From assembly GCF_022009635.1 (NCBI RefSeq), contig NZ_CP091716.1:258501-322500 (forward strand): a DNA stretch of 64,000 nt, read 5' to 3'. The stretch is from Variovorax paradoxus. Lineage in GTDB: Bacteria; Pseudomonadota; Gammaproteobacteria; Burkholderiales; Burkholderiaceae_C. Each line of letters opens with the position of its first letter. Positions within the stretch are counted from its first letter, which is position 1. The position numbers and the translations under genes were made by a program. Positions 60,304 through 64,000 of the stretch are shown piece after piece. Under the pieces are notes generated by a model that did not search any database, was not told the origin of the DNA, and saw only the letters and a list, made by a program, of their open reading frames with translations.

Positions 60304-61110
60304 TCAGCTGATATCGATCAGCAAATGGGGCTTGAAGCCCTCCTGCTCGCCGTTGCGCGCGTAGCCCAGCGGGTTGGCCACGACGCGGCAGCCGTTCTTC
60401 ACGTAGTCGGACGGGCAGTGCAGGTGGCCGTGGAGCCACAGCCTGGCATGGGGGAGCAGCGCGTCGAGCCCATTGCAGAAACCGGCGGTGCCGGGAGTCA
60501 GGCCGTAGCGCGGATCGCCGCTGTCGAGGCTGGGTGCGAAATGCGTGATGGCGACCGTGGTGCCGTCGAAGGGCTCGGCCAGGGCCTGCTCGAGCCAGGC
60601 CTGGCAGGCGAGCGCCTGCTCACGCAATTGCGCGGAGAGGAAAAGCTGGCCGTTACGCATGGTGGCCGCTTTTTCAAGGTAGAAATCGGCCGCGCGCATG
60701 GCCTTGCCGCGTTTCTTGAGGGCTTCGGCAAGGCTGTCGGTGGGTTCTGCCAACGCATCGAAGTCGGCCCAGAGCGTGGTGCCGACGAAGCGGATGCCGT
60801 CGATGACGCGGGTTTCGCGCTCCAGCCAGAGGATGTCGAGCTCCTCGCAGAGGGTGCGCAGGCGTTCGTGCGTTTCGTCGAAGTCGACGTTGTCGTACTC
60901 GTGGTTGCCCGGCACGTAGATCACGGGCGTCGGCCAGCCGTTGCGGGGGGAGAAACGGCCCAGGCCGAAGTCGGTGTCGGTCAGGCGGGAACCTTGCTGG
61001 TAGGAGCCGATGTCGCCCGCCAGGATCAGCATGTCGGCGCCCGGCACGGGCTCGGCATGAAAGCGCGGGTGGGACTCCAGGTGAAGGTCGGACAGCAGTT
61101 GCAACTTCAT
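60304..61110 (-). CDS. calcineurin-like metallophosphoesterase
   Basis: A 268-aa cytosolic phosphoesterase. All metal motifs are clear: LLSDLHLESHP (DxH), LILAGDIGSY (GD), VPGNHEYDN (GNHE), AITHFAPS and LWLHGHLHCPSD (GHxH). No signal peptide is present, unlike the metallophosphatase at 44926. Substrate unknown; nucleotide or phosphodiester hydrolysis is typical. Monocistronic, with start ATG 61110. The 107-bp gap between it and the amidase gene contains no recognised signal. Confidence 0.88.
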   Translation of the reverse strand: MKLQLLSDLHLESHPRFHAEPVPGADMLILAGDIGSYQQGSRLTDTDFGLGRFSPRNGWPTPVIYVPGNHEYDNVDFDETHERLRTLCEELDILWLERETRVIDGIRFVGTTLWADFDALAEPTDSLAEALKKRGKAMRAADFYLEKAATMRNGQLFLSAQLREQALACQAWLEQALAEPFDGTTVAITHFAPSLDSGDPRYGLTPGTAGFCNGLDALLPHARLWLHGHLHCPSDYVKNGCRVVANPLGYARNGEQEGFKPHLLIDIS

Positions 61111-61236
61111 CGTCGGGCCAGTCTAGGGGAATTGACCCATGCATGAAGCGCATAAGGTTGGGGTTGCAATGTTAGGGATAACCCTTATTCTTGAAACATC
61201 AACCACTCAGAGCACGGCCACAAGCCGCGCAACACC

Positions 61237-61410
61237 ATGTTCAGCCTCATCGCCCAAGTGGCACGTTTCTTCCGCTCCTCGACCGTCAACGCCCCGGCCA
61301 GCCACGCCGCGGCACTGATGGAAAGCGCCGACATGCGCGCCGGTCGCGGAGCTCACCACGCGCAGGAACTGCGCGCCGCCGCCTCGGCCTGGCTCAGCGT
61401 CGTCCGCTGA
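61237..61410 (+). CDS. small hypothetical protein, 57 aa
   Basis: A short open frame, ATG to TGA, encoding a mostly helical, Ala-rich protein that begins FSLIAQVARFFRSSTVNAPA and ends with QELRAAASAWLSVVR. There is no recognised domain. It lies in the gap between the phosphoesterase and the convergent LysR gene and uses codons like its neighbours. The upstream ribosome binding site is weak. The gene call rests on position and composition only. Confidence 0.5.
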   Translation: MFSLIAQVARFFRSSTVNAPASHAAALMESADMRAGRGAHHAQELRAAASAWLSVVR

Positions 61411-61423
61411 TCGGCCAACAAGG

Positions 61424-62404
61424 TCAGTCGGGCACCTTCTGCCCGAGGACCGATCCGGCGAAAGCCGCGGCTGCCGAACGCAACAGCGCCGTGCGCAGCC
61501 ACTCGTGCGAATGTCCGTGCTGGGCACGCCGGTGCCAGATGGCATCCACGTGCACCGGCGGCTGATCGAAGGGCAGGTCGCGCAAGACCAACTGGTCGCC
61601 GATGCCGGTCACTGTCACGAAGTGACGCGGCAGCACCGTCAGCAGGTCTGAATTGGCCACGACCCGGCCCGCGGTGAAGAACTGATTCACCGTCACCACG
61701 ATGCGCCGCTCGCGCCCCATGGCGCCCAGCGTCTGGTCGATGAACCCGTAGGGGCGCCCCGAAAAGCTCACCAGCAGGTGCCGCGCCGCGCAATAGTCGT
61801 CGAGCGTGAGCGGGGCGTTCGCCAGCGGATGGCCCCGGCGCATCACGCATACATATTGGCCCAGGTAGAGCCGCTGGGTCTCGAACGCAACCCCCACGCC
61901 CGACTGGCCGCGCGCCGCGAGGCTGGCGATCACCGCCGGAAAGTAGCCGACGGCCATGTCGACTTCTTCGAGTTCGAGCATGCGGCGCGGGTCGCGCGTG
62001 GTCAGGGGCAGCACGCGCAGCGAAATGGCGGGCGCTTCTTTCTCGGCGATCTGCACGAGGCCCGGGATGAGCTCGGCCGCTGTTGCGTCGGCCATGGCCA
62101 GGAGGAAAGTGGTGTCGGCGGTGGCGGCGTCGAACTCGCCGGGCGCTAGCGTGTGCTGCAACTGACGCAGCGCGTCACGCACAGTCGGCCAGAGGGCCAG
62201 CGCCCGCGGAGTGGGCTCGACGCCGGCACCGGAGCGGCGCACCAGCTCATCCCCCAACACCTCGCGAAGGCGGCGCAGCGCATTGCTCACTGCAGGCTGC
62301 GTGATGGAGAGATTGCGGGCGGCGCGTGTGAGGTTGCGCTCTGCCATCACCTCGTCGAAGACGCGAAGCAGGTTGAGGTCGAGCGTGCGAAAGTTGACGT
62401 CCAT
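61424..62404 (-). CDS. LysR-type transcriptional regulator (NodD/PcaQ-like group)
   Basis: A 326-aa LysR protein with the DLNLLRVFDEVMAERNLTRA and LSITQPAVSNALRRLREVLG helix-turn-helix and the effector domain around FLLAMADATAAELIPGLVQI. It is divergent from the two-TM protein at 62523 across 118 bp that contains ATGATAAACATCAGA-type AT-rich sequence. The target is unknown; control of the neighbour is possible. Confidence 0.9.
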   Translation of the reverse strand: MDVNFRTLDLNLLRVFDEVMAERNLTRAARNLSITQPAVSNALRRLREVLGDELVRRSGAGVEPTPRALALWPTVRDALRQLQHTLAPGEFDAATADTTFLLAMADATAAELIPGLVQIAEKEAPAISLRVLPLTTRDPRRMLELEEVDMAVGYFPAVIASLAARGQSGVGVAFETQRLYLGQYVCVMRRGHPLANAPLTLDDYCAARHLLVSFSGRPYGFIDQTLGAMGRERRIVVTVNQFFTAGRVVANSDLLTVLPRHFVTVTGIGDQLVLRDLPFDQPPVHVDAIWHRRAQHGHSHEWLRTALLRSAAAAFAGSVLGQKVPD

Positions 62405-62522
62405 CAGTCTTGTGAATGATAAACATCAGAAAGATAAAGTGGAAATGCACTGGGGTAAACCCTAATATCACTGCATCGGCCTTGTTCGCCACCACTGATT
62501 ACCAAAGTCCCAGGAGGACACC

Positions 62523-63065
62523 ATGACCAGCTTCGTTCACGTTGACCAACCTACCGTCCATCCCGGCGTGCGTCGCGCCGAAGTTCTCTTCGGCCAGATT
62601 CAGGCCGCACGCGCTGGCGCCAATGGCGCCCGTCCGCTCATCGCGCTGCTGATCGTCGCCATCGCGGCTGCAGTGCTGGTGGTGACGGACGCACTTGTCT
62701 CCAGCTGGAGCGAAGGCGGTTTGCTCGCAGTTTGGGTTGTGTTCTGCGTTGCTGCAATCGCTATGTTTGCGCTGTTCGCAGGATCGGTTCGCAAGACTGG
62801 CATCGCCGGCCTCTGGCGCGCCGCTGCCCAGCGCCGTGCCGCCGCCCGTGCTGATGCTCGTTTTCTGGAAACGGCCAAGAACGATCCGCGCGTGATGCAG
62901 GAACTCCAGGCCGCCGTTTGGCGCCAACAGTCGGAAGGCACTGTGCCTGCCGCCGAGGCCGCCAAGATCGATGCACTGGCCCGCATGAGCCATCGTTCGC
63001 AGGAAGTGCGCATGCCCACGCTGTATGAAGCGATGCGCCGTATGAACAACTCCCGCTATTACTAA
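62523..63065 (+). CDS. hypothetical protein with two transmembrane helices
   Basis: A 180-aa membrane protein that I do not recognise. Two hydrophobic helices lie near residues 38-58 (PLIALLIVAIAAAVLVVTDA) and 66-86 (GLLAVWVVFCVAAIAMFALF), followed by a long charged cytoplasmic tail rich in Ala and Arg (WRAAAQRRAAARADARFLE). A strong AGGAGG lies 7 bases upstream of the ATG. Codon use is less GC-extreme than in neighbouring genes. A strong intrinsic terminator follows 28 bp after the stop, which isolates it from the rRNA operon. Confidence 0.75.
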   Translation: MTSFVHVDQPTVHPGVRRAEVLFGQIQAARAGANGARPLIALLIVAIAAAVLVVTDALVSSWSEGGLLAVWVVFCVAAIAMFALFAGSVRKTGIAGLWRAAAQRRAAARADARFLETAKNDPRVMQELQAAVWRQQSEGTVPAAEAAKIDALARMSHRSQEVRMPTLYEAMRRMNNSRYY

Positions 63066-63091
63066 GCTAAGCAGCGATCTGTTCTTGAATG

Positions 63092-63118
63092 AGAAAGCCG
63101 CCTTCGGGCGGCTTTCTT
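63092..63118 (+). terminator. intrinsic terminator before the rRNA operon
   Basis: AAAGCCGCC-TTCG-GGCGGCTTT (63094-63115), a 9-bp perfect stem with a stable UUCG tetraloop, followed by CTTAT. It lies 28 bp after the stop of the two-TM gene and prevents read-through into the rRNA promoters. Confidence 0.95.
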
Positions 63119-63178
63119 ATTTCTACATATAGATAGAAGGCCGGGCCCTCTGCGCCGAGATAGAAAGTTCTGAGAACT

Positions 63179-63208
63179 TTGACGATCCGTGAAATTTCGA
63201 TGTATGAT
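63179..63208 (+). promoter_or_regulatory. rRNA promoter P1
   Basis: -35 TTGACG (63179-63184), 18-bp spacer, -10 TATGAT (63203-63208), then CGAAGGCTCGG. An A/T-rich stretch precedes the -35. This is the first of three similar promoters upstream of 16S. Confidence 0.85.
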
Positions 63209-63278
63209 CGAAGGCTCGGCAGACGGCTGGTGCTCTCAGGGGTTCAGCAGGTAGGTTGAGAAAAAACTTCCTTCGAAG

Positions 63279-63308
63279 TTGACGCTGAGTTAAAAACCGG
63301 TGCATAAT
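63279..63308 (+). promoter_or_regulatory. rRNA promoter P2
   Basis: -35 TTGACG (63279-63284), 18-bp spacer, -10 CATAAT (63303-63308), then CGAAGGCTTCGCTGA. It lies exactly 100 bp after P1. Upstream AAAAAACTTCC resembles an UP element. Confidence 0.85.
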
Positions 63309-63389
63309 CGAAGGCTTCGCTGAAAACGATTCGGCGGCTGGTGATGAAAGTCGCTGACTGCTGGAAAGTTTGAAGAAGGCGAAAAAAGT

Positions 63390-63419
63390 TTGACGATACT
63401 TAAAAAATCGTGTTAGACT
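63390..63419 (+). promoter_or_regulatory. rRNA promoter P3
   Basis: -35 TTGACG (63390-63395), 18-bp spacer, -10 TAGACT (63414-63419), then ACAAGGCTTCGCTGA. It lies 111 bp after P2. The spacer contains ACTTAAAAAATCG. The -10 is the weakest of the three. Confidence 0.78.
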
Positions 63420-63647
63420 ACAAGGCTTCGCTGATCGCAGCAAGCAAGACGAAGCAGGCGATAAGTTGCTTCGGTGATCGTTAAAAATTTACAGCCGATA
63501 AGCGTGGGCGTTTGAAGGTAATTGCGTAAGTTCTTCGGAACAAGTCGCAAGACTTAAAAACGCTCATGAGAATAGAAGTGAAGTTCACTTCAATTTCTTT
63601 TTTTATGAGTTTTGCCTGGTCGCGAGATCAGGCGCAAATCAAGATCG
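63420..63647 (+). other. 16S rRNA leader with antitermination-like and hairpin elements
   Basis: A 228-base transcribed leader. GATCGTTAAAAATTTA (about 63476-63491) lies where boxA antitermination sequences occur. A perfect hairpin AAGTC-GCAA-GACTT (63542-63555) follows, then GAAGTG-AAGTT-CACTTC (63575-63591) with a T-rich tail that looks like a weak terminator. GGGCGTTT (near 63507) can pair with AAACGCTC (near 63560), possibly part of an RNase III processing stem. No coding sequence is seen. Confidence 0.6.

Positions 63648-64000
<353 letters not shown>

Overview
The window is GC-rich, densely packed bacterial DNA. It ends in the first ~350 bases of a 16S rRNA gene whose V1-V2 region matches what I recall for Variovorax (Burkholderiales, Comamonadaceae). 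The gene content fits that genus: many LysR regulators next to small catabolic operons, several branched-chain-type ABC importers, a Bug/TTT receptor, and many 4-base ATGA/GTGA start-stop overlaps. I saw no transposase, prophage, CRISPR array or tRNA gene.

Layout. 1-4020: glutarate catabolism (truncated LysR regulator, gcdH, CoA-transferase), a VOC protein and ohr. 4022-11662: a CopD-like membrane protein, a LysR regulator facing a DUF3100 transporter, M20 amidohydrolase, sdaA, a PEP-mutase/ICL-like enzyme, a uracil-DNA-glycosylase-like protein and RidA. 11669-19628: a seven-gene catabolic operon on the minus strand (intradiol dioxygenase, SDR, BKACE, MDR oxidoreductase, cupin, TTT receptor, amidohydrolase) facing a LacI regulator, with two matching operator-like sites between them. 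19645-22956: poorly characterised genes, a DUF1127 protein and a LysR regulator. 22972-33036: a ten-gene amide operon on the minus strand, urtABCDE-amiE-AAA ATPase-VWA-amiC-amiR. Its leader carries a terminator overlapped by a two-hairpin ANTAR-type antiterminator, so the AmiR encoded at the end of the operon probably controls the whole unit. 33415-43161: two LysR-linked units, glutaminase, an EamA exporter, a BON-like secreted protein, flavin reductase, an alkylsulfatase with its LysR regulator, and an SpmA/SpmB-like membrane protein. 43247-49104: a ClsC-like phospholipase D, a lipoprotein metallophosphatase coupled to a dihaem peroxidase, and a lone ABC binding protein. 49210-57983: a minus-strand unit of Rieske oxygenase, glutamine-synthetase-like enzyme, [2Fe-2S] ferredoxin and a complete HAAT-type ABC importer, with a divergent GntR regulator. 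58070-63065: TetR, Tat-exported amidase, a phosphoesterase, a small ORF, LysR and a two-TM protein ending in a strong terminator. 63119-64000: three tandem rRNA promoters, a leader and the 5' part of 16S.

Themes. Most units take up and break down small organic nitrogen or acid compounds (amides, amines, glutarate, aromatics, serine, alkyl sulfates), each with its own regulator. A dispersed ~85-bp two-hairpin repeat occurs four times, each time just behind a stop codon. One copy has become the N-terminal coding sequence of the amidohydrolase.
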